Positions 48,762-58,081 of a DNA stretch of 64,000 nucleotides are shown piece by piece. The position numbers and the translations under genes were made by a program. Location: the NCBI GenBank assembly GCA_964242415.1, contig CAXTAT010000002.1, positions 1 to 64,000 of the forward strand, in the 5' to 3' direction. Position 1 is the first letter of the stretch. Each line of letters starts with the position of its first letter. Under the pieces are notes generated by a model. That model saw nothing but the letters and a program-made list of their open reading frames with translations. It was not told the origin of the DNA and ran no database searches. Source of the stretch: DASWOJ01 sp964242415 (GTDB lineage Bacteria > Pseudomonadota > Alphaproteobacteria > Acetobacterales > Acetobacteraceae).

Positions 48762-49328
48762 ATGGCAGCGGACACCAAGAACGTCGCCGAGACGTTGCCT
48801 GTTCCCGACCCGTTGGCTGTTGCAGGCTACAGCAGCGGCGCGGTGGTGCAGCCCGTTGGGACCCAGGCTATTTCCGAGAGGGTGGCTGCCTCGGAGACAT
48901 TGCTCGGGGACTCCGAGGTCATCCCCGTGTTGCGGGAGACGCTTCGGGTCAGCAAGCGCGAGGTCGAGACCGGGCGCATCGTCGTCCACAAGACGGTGAC
49001 CGAGCGCGACGAAGCCGTTGAGATGCTGTTGAAGCGGACCGACGTCAGCGTCGAGCGCGTCCCGGTGAACCGTGTCGTGACCGAGGCGCCGACCAGCCGC
49101 CAGGACGGCGACACGCTGATCATCCCGATCCTGGAGGAGGTGCTCGTCGTCGAGAAGCGCCTGATGCTGAAAGAGGAGTTGCACATCCGCAAGGACAACA
49201 GCGAGCGCACGGTACATGAGACCGTGCGCCTGCGAAGTGAGGACGTGCGGATCGAGCAGACGCACGGCGGCCAGAGTGAAGCCAACCAAGCCGGGGTCAG
49301 TGCCCCCGCAAGCCATTCGGAGACCTGA
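48762..49328 (+). CDS. DUF2382 / YsnF-AvaK domain stress protein
   Basis: 188 aa. Two DUF2382-type units are visible: VIPVLRETLRVSKREVETGRIVV with VERVPVNRVV, and IIPILEEVLVVEKRLMLKEELHI with RSEDVRIEQ. The YsnF/AvaK family is induced by desiccation, acid or general stress in many bacteria; the molecular role is unknown. Soluble, without signal peptide. The next gene, four bases downstream, encodes a second member. Confidence 0.85.
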   Translation: MAADTKNVAETLPVPDPLAVAGYSSGAVVQPVGTQAISERVAASETLLGDSEVIPVLRETLRVSKREVETGRIVVHKTVTERDEAVEMLLKRTDVSVERVPVNRVVTEAPTSRQDGDTLIIPILEEVLVVEKRLMLKEELHIRKDNSERTVHETVRLRSEDVRIEQTHGGQSEANQAGVSAPASHSET

Positions 49329-49331
49329 GAG

Positions 49332-50528
49332 ATGAGCGGTTCCTACGTCAACAACGACATGCGGTCCGATGCGCTGAATAATGCGGCCGCGCACGACAGC
49401 GGGCTTTATGACCCCAATACCCACGACAACCAGATCGTGGCGCTGTACGACACCATGGCCGAGGCGAACGCCGCCAAGCAGGCGCTAGTCGATGCCGGCA
49501 TTGACGGCGGCTCTGTCCAGGTGATGGACAAGTCGGCTGACTCGATGGCAGGCGGCGTGGACTACGAGAGCGGCAACCAGGGCTTCTGGGGCGCCATTAA
49601 GAGCCTGTTCGTCCCCGATGAGGACGCGCACGCCTATAGCCATGCCATCGACAAGGGCCACGCGATGGTCGTGGTGTCGCCGAACCGTACCAGCAACCGC
49701 GAGCAGATCATCCACGTCCTGGAAGGCACCCACCCCATCGACTTCGACGCGAAGCTCGAAGAATGGCGCCAGTCCGGCTATGACTATAGCGCTCCGGCGA
49801 TGGGCGCGGCAGCGGGTGGCGCCATGGGGTCAGCCACGGCGTCCACCACCGTCAACCGTGCGGCGGCGACCCCGGCCAACTACGCCGTGAACCAGGCGAC
49901 TGTGACCGACAACATCCCGGCCTCTGCGTCCACGACAGGCGCTGCGTCCAGCATGGCCGGCGGCAAGGTGGCGACGGGTCCGATGGCGACGGGTCCGGTG
50001 GCGACCGGCACGCAGGCGACGATGGCGGCCGGGACCGACCAGAACACGATCAAGGTGTTGGAGGAGCGCCTGCGCGTCGGCAAGCGCGAGGTGGCCGCCG
50101 GCGCCGTGCGCGTGCGCAGCTACGTCGTCGAGCGTCCGGTCGAGGAGCAGGTCCGCCTGCATGAGGAGCGGGTCAGCATCGAGCGCCACCCGGTGGACCG
50201 CGCGGTGACGGCTGCCGATGCCGCCGGGGCATTCCAGGACCGCACCATCGAGGCGCGGGCAACTTCGGAGGAGGCTGTTGTGGGTAAGGATGTGCGCGTG
50301 GTCGAGGAGATCGGCTTGAAGAAGGAGGCCAGCGACCGGACCGAGACCGTGCGCGACACCGTCCGCAAGACCGAGGTCGATGTTGAGGACACCTCTGCCG
50401 CTGTCCGCCCGACGAACACCACGGCGCCCAGCTCGACGCCCAGCTCAACCAACGTCCAGGGCAGCACCAGCAGCACCAGTTCGACGGCTGGCGCCACCAC
50501 CAGCGGGATGAACGCACCGCGCAAGTAG
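49332..50528 (+). CDS. YflT-like N-terminal plus DUF2382 stress protein
   Basis: 398 aa. Residues about 30-130 form a general-stress YflT/heat-induced-type domain (QIVALYDTMAEANAAKQALV). A low-complexity Ala/Thr/Gly-rich linker follows (about 150-230, with repeated MATGPVATG units). The DUF2382 domain lies at about 235-340 (TIKVLEERLRVGKREVAAGA, VSIERHPVDRAVT), then a Ser/Thr-rich tail. The combination suggests a stress-buffering protein; its partner is the single-domain paralogue just upstream. Confidence 0.82.
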   Translation: MSGSYVNNDMRSDALNNAAAHDSGLYDPNTHDNQIVALYDTMAEANAAKQALVDAGIDGGSVQVMDKSADSMAGGVDYESGNQGFWGAIKSLFVPDEDAHAYSHAIDKGHAMVVVSPNRTSNREQIIHVLEGTHPIDFDAKLEEWRQSGYDYSAPAMGAAAGGAMGSATASTTVNRAAATPANYAVNQATVTDNIPASASTTGAASSMAGGKVATGPMATGPVATGTQATMAAGTDQNTIKVLEERLRVGKREVAAGAVRVRSYVVERPVEEQVRLHEERVSIERHPVDRAVTAADAAGAFQDRTIEARATSEEAVVGKDVRVVEEIGLKKEASDRTETVRDTVRKTEVDVEDTSAAVRPTNTTAPSSTPSSTNVQGSTSSTSSTAGATTSGMNAPRK

Positions 50529-50600
50529 GCGCGTCCAGCCGGGCTTGGCTATGGGGGGAGGCTTCGGCCTTCCCCTTCTTTTTTGGAGGGAGCCACCCCG

Positions 50601-51128
50601 ATGCGCTGCATAGCCTTGGCCCTTGCCGTTTGCCTGCTGGGATGCAGTTCCCCCATGCCGGTCACAAGCTTTAGCGCGACCGGGCCGGCCTTCGATCCCA
50701 TTCGCTTCTTCACCGGCCACGTCCGCTCCTGGGGCGTGCTGGAGGACCGGTCGGGCCAGCCGACCAGCATCGTCCTGACCGATTGCACCGGTGAGGTGGA
50801 CGGGGCCGGCGCCCTGCGCATGACCCAGCGCCTCACCATCGGCCAGGACCCGCCGACAACGCGGGAGTGGCGGATGCACCGCACCGGGCCGAACACGGTG
50901 GAGGCCACCGCCAACGACATGGTTGGCCCGGCGACCGGGGAGTCCTCCGGCCGGGCGTTCCACTGGCGCTGGACATTGGCGTTGCAGCCGGGCAACCCCC
51001 TCAAGGACGTTACCATGGAGCAGTGGTGGTACCTGATGGATGACGGCTCCATGCTGAACCGCACCACCGTCAGCAAGCTGGGCTTCATCGCGGCCGAGGT
51101 CTCGGAACACTTTGTCCCCGACAAGTAG
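50601..51128 (+). CDS. DUF3833 lipoprotein
   Basis: 175 aa. The lipoprotein signal peptide ends with lipobox LLGC (C15), followed by SSPMPVTSF, so the mature protein is lipid-anchored in the periplasm. FDPIRFFTGHVRSWGVLEDR and the Trp-rich WRMHRT, WRWTL and WWYLMDDG pattern fit DUF3833. GGAG lies 10 bases before the ATG. It overlaps the NUDIX gene start by 17 bases. Confidence 0.85.
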   Translation: MRCIALALAVCLLGCSSPMPVTSFSATGPAFDPIRFFTGHVRSWGVLEDRSGQPTSIVLTDCTGEVDGAGALRMTQRLTIGQDPPTTREWRMHRTGPNTVEATANDMVGPATGESSGRAFHWRWTLALQPGNPLKDVTMEQWWYLMDDGSMLNRTTVSKLGFIAAEVSEHFVPDK

Positions 51129-51855
51129 CCCTGGGTTCCCAGACCGCAGCCCGGGCGGTGGCTGGCCCACGCTGGACGTTGCGCCGGGCATCACCGCGCG
51201 CATCACCCGGGCGATGCCGCCGCTTGACCCGGCGCTGGACGCCGCCGTGGAGCGGCACTGGCTGGCGGCACGCCGGCGCCACGACCTGTTCAACGGCCAG
51301 GTGTTCTGTGCCGACCGCATCGGGCCGGACCTGATCGAGGGGCATTGGACGGAGTACCGGCGGGAGGTGGCGCAGTTTGCCGACCCCGACCTGGCCGCAG
51401 CCTTGGGACTGCGCTGCCTGGCCGTGTGCGGTGCAGTGTGCTGCCCGGACGGCGTCGTTCTGGGCCGGCGCGACCCGGGCGCGCTCTACCAGCCCGGCGA
51501 ATGGCAGTTGCCGCCCGCTGGCAGCGTGGACCGCGGCGTAGAACGGGGCGACGCCGCCGACCTGCGCGCGGCGCTGCTTGCGGAGTTGCAGGAGGAGCTT
51601 GGGATCGGCGCGGATGCCGTCGAGGCGATCCGGCCCCTATGCGTCGTGATGCACCCCAGCGGCGTGCTCGACCTCGGGCTGCAGGTCACGACGCGGCTGA
51701 CCGGCGCCGAAATCCTCGCGGCGCAGCGGGCGCACGGTAATGAGGAGTATGCCGCGCTGGCCGTCATCCCGCCCGGCAATATTCCGGCCTATGTCGCCGC
51801 CCGCCACGGAACGCTGGTGCCGACCGCGCACGAACTGTTGCGGCGCATCCGGTAG
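51112..51855 (+). CDS. NUDIX hydrolase
   Basis: 247 aa. The NUDIX box is recognisable as GSVDRGVERGDAADLRAALL with AELQEELGIG (E-x2-E-E metal-binding core). The N-terminal 90 residues are a separate domain rich in Arg and Trp. Cytoplasmic. The substrate, probably a nucleoside diphosphate derivative, cannot be told from sequence. The start lies inside the end of the lipoprotein gene. Confidence 0.82.
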   Translation: MSPTSSPGFPDRSPGGGWPTLDVAPGITARITRAMPPLDPALDAAVERHWLAARRRHDLFNGQVFCADRIGPDLIEGHWTEYRREVAQFADPDLAAALGLRCLAVCGAVCCPDGVVLGRRDPGALYQPGEWQLPPAGSVDRGVERGDAADLRAALLAELQEELGIGADAVEAIRPLCVVMHPSGVLDLGLQVTTRLTGAEILAAQRAHGNEEYAALAVIPPGNIPAYVAARHGTLVPTAHELLRRIR

Positions 51856-51919
51856 CCATCCGCAACCTGCCGGCCCCGGCTGCGTCAGGACGGGGCGTCT
51901 GCGACCAGTGGGGACCACC

Positions 51920-52498
51920 ATGCAAACTTCCGTCATGCACTTCATTGGCCATGCCCTGCGCGGGGTGCGGCCCGGGGTGATGCTGCTGACCAGCAGCCGC
52001 TACTCCGGCTGGCTCGGCTTCGCGTTGCGTGTCAGCAGCCCGGCGTTCGGCGACGGCAAGTCCATGCCGGCGCGCTTCACCCAGGACGGCGCCAGCCTGT
52101 TCCCGCCCCTGGCGTGGGAGGGCCTGCCGCCGCAGACGCAATCGGCGGTCCTGCTGGTGGAGGACGCGGACATCCCGTCGTTCCGGCCGTTGACGCACCT
52201 GATCGTCCACTCGATCCCGCCGGATGTGACGGAGCTGGCGGAGGGGGAAATCCCGCTGCGCCTGCGCGGCACGTCGCCCCGGGGTTATGCGTGCGGGCTC
52301 AATGCGTTGGGCCGGACGGGGTGGACGGCTCCGACGCCGCCGCCGGGGCATGGGCCGCACCGTTATGCGTTCCAGGTCTTTGCGTTGAATGCCCGGCCGG
52401 AGTTTGGTTCCCCGCCGGGCCGCACCCGGCTGCTCCGCACGATCCGGCCGCACATCATTGCTCAGGGACGGATGATCGGGACTTACGAGCGGGCCTGA
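51920..52498 (+). CDS. YbhB/YbcL (Raf-kinase-inhibitor-like, PEBP) protein
   Basis: 192 aa. Phosphatidylethanolamine-binding-protein family motifs: FTQDGASLFPPLAWEGLPPQ, LLVEDADIPSFRPLTHLIVH and the GPHRYAFQVFAL segment. The usual function of bacterial members is unknown. An N-terminal stretch of about 35 residues (MHFIGHALRGVRPGVMLLTS) is amphipathic and not part of the PEBP core. Repeat A copy 3 begins 64 bases after the stop. Confidence 0.88.
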   Translation: MQTSVMHFIGHALRGVRPGVMLLTSSRYSGWLGFALRVSSPAFGDGKSMPARFTQDGASLFPPLAWEGLPPQTQSAVLLVEDADIPSFRPLTHLIVHSIPPDVTELAEGEIPLRLRGTSPRGYACGLNALGRTGWTAPTPPPGHGPHRYAFQVFALNARPEFGSPPGRTRLLRTIRPHIIAQGRMIGTYERA

Positions 52499-52561
52499 CC
52501 TGCAGGCCATAGGCGCTGACTTAGGTCGGGTGCGGAGTACGTTGAGCGGACATGCCGGCAT

Positions 52562-52660
52562 CTTGATTGCGAGCCGCGCTTGCGGCGGGGTAATCCAAGG
52601 ACTGCTGGGGCGGCGCTCTCGGTCCTGGATTGCCGCACCGCAAGCGCGGCTCGCAATGAC
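52562..52660. repeat. Dispersed element A, copy 3
   Basis: Left end GATTGCGAGCCGCGCTTGCG, right end CGCAAGCGCGGCTCGCAATG plus AC: a long inverted repeat with central GGATTGCCGCACC. Intergenic, between convergent genes. Confidence 0.85.
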
Positions 52661-52789
52661 AATGCTAATATATCTGGTTAAAGCACCCGGTTTGCGGTCT
52701 GAGTTGATACTTACGACCCCGGCTCTCTCCTCAAGGGAGGAGAGCCGAGGCTGTTCTTGAGCCGGGTGCGCTTGCCCCGCCTTGCGCCG

Positions 52790-53419
52790 TTACGGCTGGG
52801 TTGAGCGGAAGCTCTCGCGACCGGACACCAAGTCCCACCAGGCCTGGACGCCAGACAGTTCAAGAAATTCCGACTTGTGCGGTGTCATGGCAACGTAGGC
52901 GAGGATCGGCGCCAAGTAGAAGTCGGCAATGCTGACATCCTGGTCCGCAAGGTAGGGCGAGCTGCCCTTGATCCGCATCAGCTCGCCGATGACCTTCTTG
53001 CCGTTCTCCATGCCGGCGTGGTGCATCTCCTTGTTCTTGCCGCCGACGAAGTCGGGGAACAGGTGATACGCCACGACGCCGCCGATCAATGGAGCATAGC
53101 CGTAGCTGTCGATGATGCAGATGGCCATGTCCATCCGCGCTGCGTCCTTCGGGTCGCCCGGCACCAGCGAGGGGCCGGGCAAGACAGCGTCGAGGTAGCG
53201 GGTGATCGCCGGGGTCTCGATGATGCGGAAGCCTTCGACATCGACGACGGGGACCTTGCCGAACGGGTGGCGCTGCAGGTGTTCCGGGCTTTTCGGCTCG
53301 CCCTTGAGGACGTTGACCTGTACCTGCTCATAGTCGGTCACGCCCTTCTCGGCGAGCAGCATCCGCACCGTGCGGACGTAGGTTGAGCCGTTGAAGCCCC
53401 AAAGCGTGACCTGGGTCAT
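52790..53419 (-). CDS. Glutathione S-transferase family protein
   Basis: 209 aa. The thioredoxin-like N-domain has NGSTYVRTVRMLLAEKG, HPFGKVPVVDVEGF and IIETPAITRYLDAVLP (glutathione site). The helical C-domain has KGSSPYLADQDVSIADFYLAP. The active residue is Ser or Tyr in GSTYVRT. It is probably cytoplasmic detoxification. The start ATG at 53419 has GGAAA upstream. Confidence 0.9.
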   Translation of the reverse strand: MTQVTLWGFNGSTYVRTVRMLLAEKGVTDYEQVQVNVLKGEPKSPEHLQRHPFGKVPVVDVEGFRIIETPAITRYLDAVLPGPSLVPGDPKDAARMDMAICIIDSYGYAPLIGGVVAYHLFPDFVGGKNKEMHHAGMENGKKVIGELMRIKGSSPYLADQDVSIADFYLAPILAYVAMTPHKSEFLELSGVQAWWDLVSGRESFRSTQP

Positions 53420-53544
53420 GGGTTTCCTTTCAGCCGGGAGTTGATGGGATCGGAAGGCGGTATCGTCCACTGGATGCCCTGTCTATGCGGCGAACCCAAG
53501 GAATGAACGGCCGAGTCTGGGAACAAGGACCAAACTGGCTCCAT

Positions 53545-53697
53545 CCCCCCGGGAGAGGGCTGGGGTGAGGGGGTCTTGCGGCGTGGTCCCTTAATTCGTG
53601 CAGCCTGTTTTGGCAGGCGCTGGCGATCCCCGCCGTAGTAGGAGCAAGCAAGGCCCCCTCACCCCGGCCCTCTCCCGAAGTGGGAGAGGGAGAAGGC
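53545..53697. repeat. Composite palindromic repeat C
   Basis: Left arm CCCCCGGGAGAGGGCTGGGG and right arm CCCTCACCCCGGCCCTCTCC then CGAAGTGGGAGAGGG, about 153 bp in total, between the divergent GST promoter region and the ADH gene end. Confidence 0.8.
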
Positions 53698-53769
53698 AGG
53701 CGGCTTGGTCAACCATTCCGGTGGGAAAGAGCATTGCCTGATCCCCGCCGCCCAGGTCTCGACGCAAGA

Positions 53770-54948
53770 TCAGCCGTGCGGCCGGATCACGACCTTGGTG
53801 CAGCCGTCCTTCTTATCGCGGAACTTCTCGTACAGGGCCGGCCCGTCCTCCAGGTTGGTCGTCCGGTCGCTGATGATAAACGACGGGTCGATCTCGCCCT
53901 TCTGGATGCGTTCCATCAGCGGCTGCAGATAGCGGACCATGTGCGTCTGCCCGGTCTTGAGCGTCAGGCCCTTGTTCATCAGCACGCCCAGCGCGACCGG
54001 CCCGACCGCCCCGGCGTACACGCCCGGCATGGAGACGATGCCGCCGGGCCGGCACGCCAGGATGGCCTGGTTCAGCGCGAACGGCCGCTCCAGGCTCACC
54101 GTCGCGGACATGATGGCCGAGCTGACCTTCTGCGTCAGCGTGTCGGCGCCGTGCGCCTCCATGCCGACGGCCTCGATCACCGCGTCCGGCCCCAGGCCGT
54201 GCGTCATCTCCATGAGCGTGTCCTGGATGTTCTGCTTGGAGAAGTCGATCGTCTCCGCCCCGGCCTGCCGGGCCAGCGCCAGGCGCTCAGGCACCATGTC
54301 GATGGCGATCACCCGCTTGGCGCCGAGCAGCAGGCAGGACTTGATCGCCAGCACGCCGACGGGGCCGCAGCCCCAGATGGCGATGGTGTCCTCGGGCGTG
54401 ATCTCGCAGTGCTCGGCGGCCTGGTAGGCAGTCGGGAAGATGTCGCTGAGGAACAGCACCTGCTCGTCGGTTAGGCCCTCGGGCACCTTGATCGGCCCCA
54501 CGTCGGCGTAGGGCACGCGCAGGTACTCGGCCTGTCCGCCGGGGAAGCCGCCGGTGATGTGCGAGAAGCCGAACAGCCCCGCCAAGGGGTAGCCGTAAAC
54601 TTCCGCTTGCTTCTTGCCGTTCGGGTTGGTGCGCTCGCAGCAGCTCCAGTTGCCCCACTTGCACTGCCGGCACTCGCCGCAGCAGATGGTGAACGGCACC
54701 ACGATGCGGTCGCCGACCTTCAGCTTGGCGTTGTCGCGGCCGACCTCGATCACCTCGCCCATGGTCTCGTGGCCCAGCACGTCGCCGCGCTCCATGGTGG
54801 GCATGAAGCCGCCCATGAGGTGCAGGTCGGAGCCGCAGATGGCGCAGGCGGTCACCTTGATGATGACGTCGCGGCCGTGCTCGATCTTCGGGTCGGGCAC
54901 GGTTTCGCAGGTGATCTTTTCCTTGCCTTGCCAGGTGAGTGCTTTCAT
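53770..54948 (-). CDS. Zinc-dependent alcohol/formaldehyde-type dehydrogenase
   Basis: 392 aa medium-chain dehydrogenase. Catalytic zinc site: C38 in AICGSDLH, H60-E61. Structural zinc Cys cluster: CCGECRQCKWGNWSCC (89-104). NAD site: IWGCGPVGVLAIKSCLLLGA. The length and the C-terminal DKKDGCTKVVIRP match the glutathione-independent formaldehyde dehydrogenase-like group (FDH/ADH III-like). Substrates may be aldehydes or alcohols. The gene stands alone, flanked on both sides by composite repeats C. Confidence 0.92.
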   Translation of the reverse strand: MKALTWQGKEKITCETVPDPKIEHGRDVIIKVTACAICGSDLHLMGGFMPTMERGDVLGHETMGEVIEVGRDNAKLKVGDRIVVPFTICCGECRQCKWGNWSCCERTNPNGKKQAEVYGYPLAGLFGFSHITGGFPGGQAEYLRVPYADVGPIKVPEGLTDEQVLFLSDIFPTAYQAAEHCEITPEDTIAIWGCGPVGVLAIKSCLLLGAKRVIAIDMVPERLALARQAGAETIDFSKQNIQDTLMEMTHGLGPDAVIEAVGMEAHGADTLTQKVSSAIMSATVSLERPFALNQAILACRPGGIVSMPGVYAGAVGPVALGVLMNKGLTLKTGQTHMVRYLQPLMERIQKGEIDPSFIISDRTTNLEDGPALYEKFRDKKDGCTKVVIRPHG

Positions 54949-55036
54949 CCGAGGTCTCCTGCCGCCGGCGTGGCGCAGGCCCCTTACGTGGCTGGGACCG
55001 CAGGGTTGCCTGGACGCAGCGCCGGGGTGTTGCGGC

Positions 55037-55183
55037 GCCCTTTCCCGGAGGGAGAGGGCTGGGGTGAGGCAAACCGCACAGACCGACCCTCGCCGTGCTT
55101 GAAGCCAAGGTCTGCTGCTGCTGCCGGGTTAGGTCCTCCCGGCTTCCCTCACCCCGGCCCTCTCCCGGAGGGAGAGGGAGGGA
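55037..55183. repeat. Composite palindromic repeat C
   Basis: Arms CCCTTTCCCGGAGGGAGAGG with GCTGGGGTGAGG and CCCTCACCCCGGCCCTCTCC with CGGAGGGAGAGGG, about 147 bp. It lies upstream of the dehydrogenase gene and just after the end of the SDR gene (55192). Confidence 0.8.
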
Positions 55184-55191
55184 GGTGGCAT

Positions 55192-55974
55192 TCAGCCGGA
55201 GAAATCGGGGAACGCCACCCCGGAGAGCCGCGCGCACGCTGACAGCAGCTTGTCCTGCAGGGCTGTGTCGCGGGTTGCGCCGCTCGGCTTGCGCAGGTGC
55301 TTATGGAAGAAGTACTCCCCCGTGACCGCCGCCGCCGAGTCATCGGACGCCGCAAGCCAAGCCTGCGTGCGGTGCGCGGCGTCCAGGTCGCCCGTCGCAT
55401 GGGCGCCGCCCATCTTGGTCGCCACCCAGCCCGGCTCCAGCGCGTTGGAGCGCACATCCGGCCAATGCCGCGCCACGGCGAAGGCCAGCAGCGCGTCATG
55501 CAGCTTGGTGTCGGAGTAGGCCTGGTTGCCCCGCCATGGCCGCCGCTCCCACGTCAGGTCGTCCAGGCCCGCATTGCCGCGCCGGTGCAGCTCGGAGCTG
55601 ACATAGACCAGCCGCCCCGGCCGCCGGATCAGCGCGGTTAGGATATACGGCGCCAGGGTATTGACGGCGAACACATGCGACAGGCCGTCCTCGGTGGGGA
55701 TGCGCCGCCGCTCGCGGAACCCGACGGCTGCGTTGTGGATGACCGCGTCGAACGTTCCCAGCGCGTTGGCTGCCTCGGCCAGCCCACGGGTCTGCGCGAT
55801 GCTGGCGAGGTCGGCGGTGAGGACAGCGGCCGCGCCGGGCACCGCGTCCAGCGCCGTCCGGCCCCGCGGCGCATCGCGGGCGTGCAGCACCACCTCGTGC
55901 CCCTCCCCGACCAGCAGTTGCGCGGCCATGCGGCCCAGGCCGTCGGAGGACCCAGTGATGAAGATGCGCGCCAT
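55192..55974 (-). CDS. Short-chain dehydrogenase/reductase
   Basis: 260 aa classical-type SDR. Cofactor motif TGSSDGLG (7-14), NNA-equivalent HNAAVG (80-85), and catalytic S126/S127, Y153 and K157 (QAYSDTK). NADPH preference is possible from HARDAPRG after strand 2. Substrate unknown. The start ATG at 55974 is at the beginning of the conserved fold; upstream in-frame Arg-rich codons are not credible. Confidence 0.9.
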   Translation of the reverse strand: MARIFITGSSDGLGRMAAQLLVGEGHEVVLHARDAPRGRTALDAVPGAAAVLTADLASIAQTRGLAEAANALGTFDAVIHNAAVGFRERRRIPTEDGLSHVFAVNTLAPYILTALIRRPGRLVYVSSELHRRGNAGLDDLTWERRPWRGNQAYSDTKLHDALLAFAVARHWPDVRSNALEPGWVATKMGGAHATGDLDAAHRTQAWLAASDDSAAAVTGEYFFHKHLRKPSGATRDTALQDKLLSACARLSGVAFPDFSG

Positions 55975-56127
55975 GCGGCTGTGCTCCTGCAGTGAGCGCC
56001 GAGATGTAGGACGCCGGCGCCGAAGCGCACGGCCCGGCGTCCACCGGGGGCTGGCTCGGCGGCGAACGGAGGCTTGCCTGCGCCGCACCAGCGGGAGTTT
56101 ATGGCGCCGGGTTTTGGGAGAACCAGG

Positions 56128-56616
56128 ATGCAGGCGCTGCTGCCCCTCGCCGAACGGCTCGGCGCGTTGCTCAAGGACCGGAACGAGACCGTGGCGGTGT
56201 CGGAGTCATCGTCGGGCGGGCTGGTGTCGGCGGCCCTGCTCGCCGTACCCGGCGCCAGCGCCTACTTCATGGGCGGCGCGGTCGTCTATACCGGGCGTGT
56301 GCGGACAGCCCTGCTCGGCATCACCGACGATCAGATGGCGGGCCTGCGGTCGTCCTCCGAGCCGTATGCCGCGTTGCTGGCCCGCACGACCCGCGACCGT
56401 TTCGGCACCACATGGGGCATCGCCGAAACCGGGGCCGCCGGACCCGCGGGGAACCGCTACGGCGACCAGCCCGGCCACACCTGCATCGCCGTCAGCGGCC
56501 CGGTCGAGCGGCTTACGACCCTGGAGACCGGCAGCGGCGACCGTGCCGCCAACATGCGCAGCTTCGCCCGCGCGCTGCTGGAGATGCTGACCGAGGCCGT
56601 CACGTCCCGCGCCTGA
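56128..56616 (+). CDS. CinA C-terminal domain protein (nicotinamide-nucleotide amidase-like)
   Basis: 162 aa, only the PncC part of CinA. VSESSSGGLVSAALLAVPGAS and GRVRTALLG, then WGIAETGAAGPAG, are its hallmarks. It probably deamidates nicotinamide mononucleotide to nicotinate mononucleotide for NAD recycling. The COG1058 N-terminal domain is absent, as in E. coli PncC. The start ATG at 56128 has GGGAG nearby; an in-frame ATG at 56101 is the alternative. Confidence 0.88.
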   Translation: MQALLPLAERLGALLKDRNETVAVSESSSGGLVSAALLAVPGASAYFMGGAVVYTGRVRTALLGITDDQMAGLRSSSEPYAALLARTTRDRFGTTWGIAETGAAGPAGNRYGDQPGHTCIAVSGPVERLTTLETGSGDRAANMRSFARALLEMLTEAVTSRA

Positions 56617-56797
56617 CCGCAATTCGTCACCCCGCATTGGGGCTGCCGCGCGGGACGGCGCCGGGGGCCGCAGGCGGGATGCGGCCCACTGTGCGAGACA
56701 GGGCGCGGCAGAGGGAGGCTGCAATGCCAATACGCACGTCTCCCGCCGGCGCACGGCCGCACCAGTTATGAACGCCAAAGGGTGGATTGGGCGGTGC

Positions 56798-58051
56798 ATG
56801 ACCAAGACGCATGACTACGACATCGTCGTCGCGGGCGCTGGGCCGGTGGGGCTGGCCTTCGCGGCGTCGCTCGCCGGCGCCGGGCTGCGGATTGCGCTGG
56901 TGGACCCGCAGCCTGCGGCGGCGCTCGCCGACCCGGCCGATGACGGGCGGGAGATTGCGCTGACGGACCGCTCGGTCGGCATGTTGCAGGCGCTGGGCGC
57001 CTGGGCGCGCATCCCGGCGGCGGCCGTGGCGCCGCTGCGGCGCATGCGGGTGCTGAACGGGCCGTCGCGCTACGCCATGCAGTTCGGGGCCGCCACGCCG
57101 GGCGATGGTCCCGTCGGCCGGTTCGCGCCCAATCACTGGCTCCGGCGCGCGCTGCACGGCGTCGTGCAAGGCCAGCCGGGCGCCGAGGTGCTGGCGGGGC
57201 TGTCGGTCGCGTGCATGCGGGCCGAGCGCGGGGGGCCATCAGGAAGCGGGGCGGCCCTCGCCACGCTGTCGGACGGACGGGTGCTGCGGACGCGGCTGGT
57301 GGTGGCGGCGGACACCAGGCGCTCCCGCCTGCGGCAGCAGCAGGGCATCCCCGCCAGCCTGCACGACTATGGGCAGCGCATGATGGTCTGCCCGGTCGAG
57401 CACCCGCTGCCGCACCATGAAACCGCGACCGCCTGGTTCGAGTATGGCCGCACGCTGGTGACGCTGCCGCTGAATGGCGGCCGCTCCTCGGTGGTGATGA
57501 CGCTGGACGAGGCCGACGCCGCGGCGCTCGGGCGGCTGGACGACGCGGCGTTCGGCGCGGAGGTCACCCGGCGCTACCATGGGCGGCTGGGGCCGATGCG
57601 GCCAGTGGGGGCGCGTCATGCGGTGCCGGTGGTGACGACCTATGCGTCGCGGTTCGTCGGCCGGCGCTTCGCCCTGCTCGGCGACGCCGCGGTCGGGATG
57701 CACCCCACGACGGCGCATGGCTTCAATTTCGGCCTGCTCGGGCAGGATGCCCTTGCCCGGGAGGTGCGCGCCGCCGCTGCCGCCGGGCGCGACGTGGCCG
57801 ACCCGGCGGCGTTGCGTCGCTATGAGGCGGCGCACCGGGGCGAAACGCGGCTGTTCTTCCTTGGGGCGGAGGCGGTGATGCGGCTGTATGCCGCTGGCGA
57901 CAGCCTGCCGGCCCGGCTGTTGCGGGACGCTGCGTTGCGGCTGGGCAACCTGCCGCCGCTGCGCCAGGCGCTGACGGCGCGGATGCGCGACCCGGATTTG
58001 GGCGCCGCGCCGCGCGGCCCCGGGGGTGACGCCGTGCGCCAATCGCCGTGA
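56798..58051 (+). CDS. UbiH/Coq6-family FAD-dependent monooxygenase
   Basis: 417 aa. FAD-binding VVAGAGPVGLAFAASLAGAG (9-28), the middle motif region near VVAADTRRS, and the GD motif RRFALLGDAAVGMHPTTAHG followed by FNFGLLGQDALA place it in the UbiH/F/I class of ring hydroxylases for ubiquinone synthesis. Its exact ring position is not determinable here. The VGMHPTTAHG region slightly differs from the typical GAHP(I/L)AGQG of UbiH, so it may be a divergent flavin monooxygenase. The start could also be ATG 56768. Confidence 0.85.
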   Translation: MTKTHDYDIVVAGAGPVGLAFAASLAGAGLRIALVDPQPAAALADPADDGREIALTDRSVGMLQALGAWARIPAAAVAPLRRMRVLNGPSRYAMQFGAATPGDGPVGRFAPNHWLRRALHGVVQGQPGAEVLAGLSVACMRAERGGPSGSGAALATLSDGRVLRTRLVVAADTRRSRLRQQQGIPASLHDYGQRMMVCPVEHPLPHHETATAWFEYGRTLVTLPLNGGRSSVVMTLDEADAAALGRLDDAAFGAEVTRRYHGRLGPMRPVGARHAVPVVTTYASRFVGRRFALLGDAAVGMHPTTAHGFNFGLLGQDALAREVRAAAAAGRDVADPAALRRYEAAHRGETRLFFLGAEAVMRLYAAGDSLPARLLRDAALRLGNLPPLRQALTARMRDPDLGAAPRGPGGDAVRQSP

Positions 58052-58081
58052 GCGGTCCCATCGCCGGTCCCAGCGAGCAAG

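Noticed and set aside
52722..52748. Hairpin GGCTCTCTCC/GGAGGAGAGCC as a riboswitch or attenuator
   Set aside because: No coding sequence follows in the right direction; more likely a relative of the palindromic repeats or a terminator.
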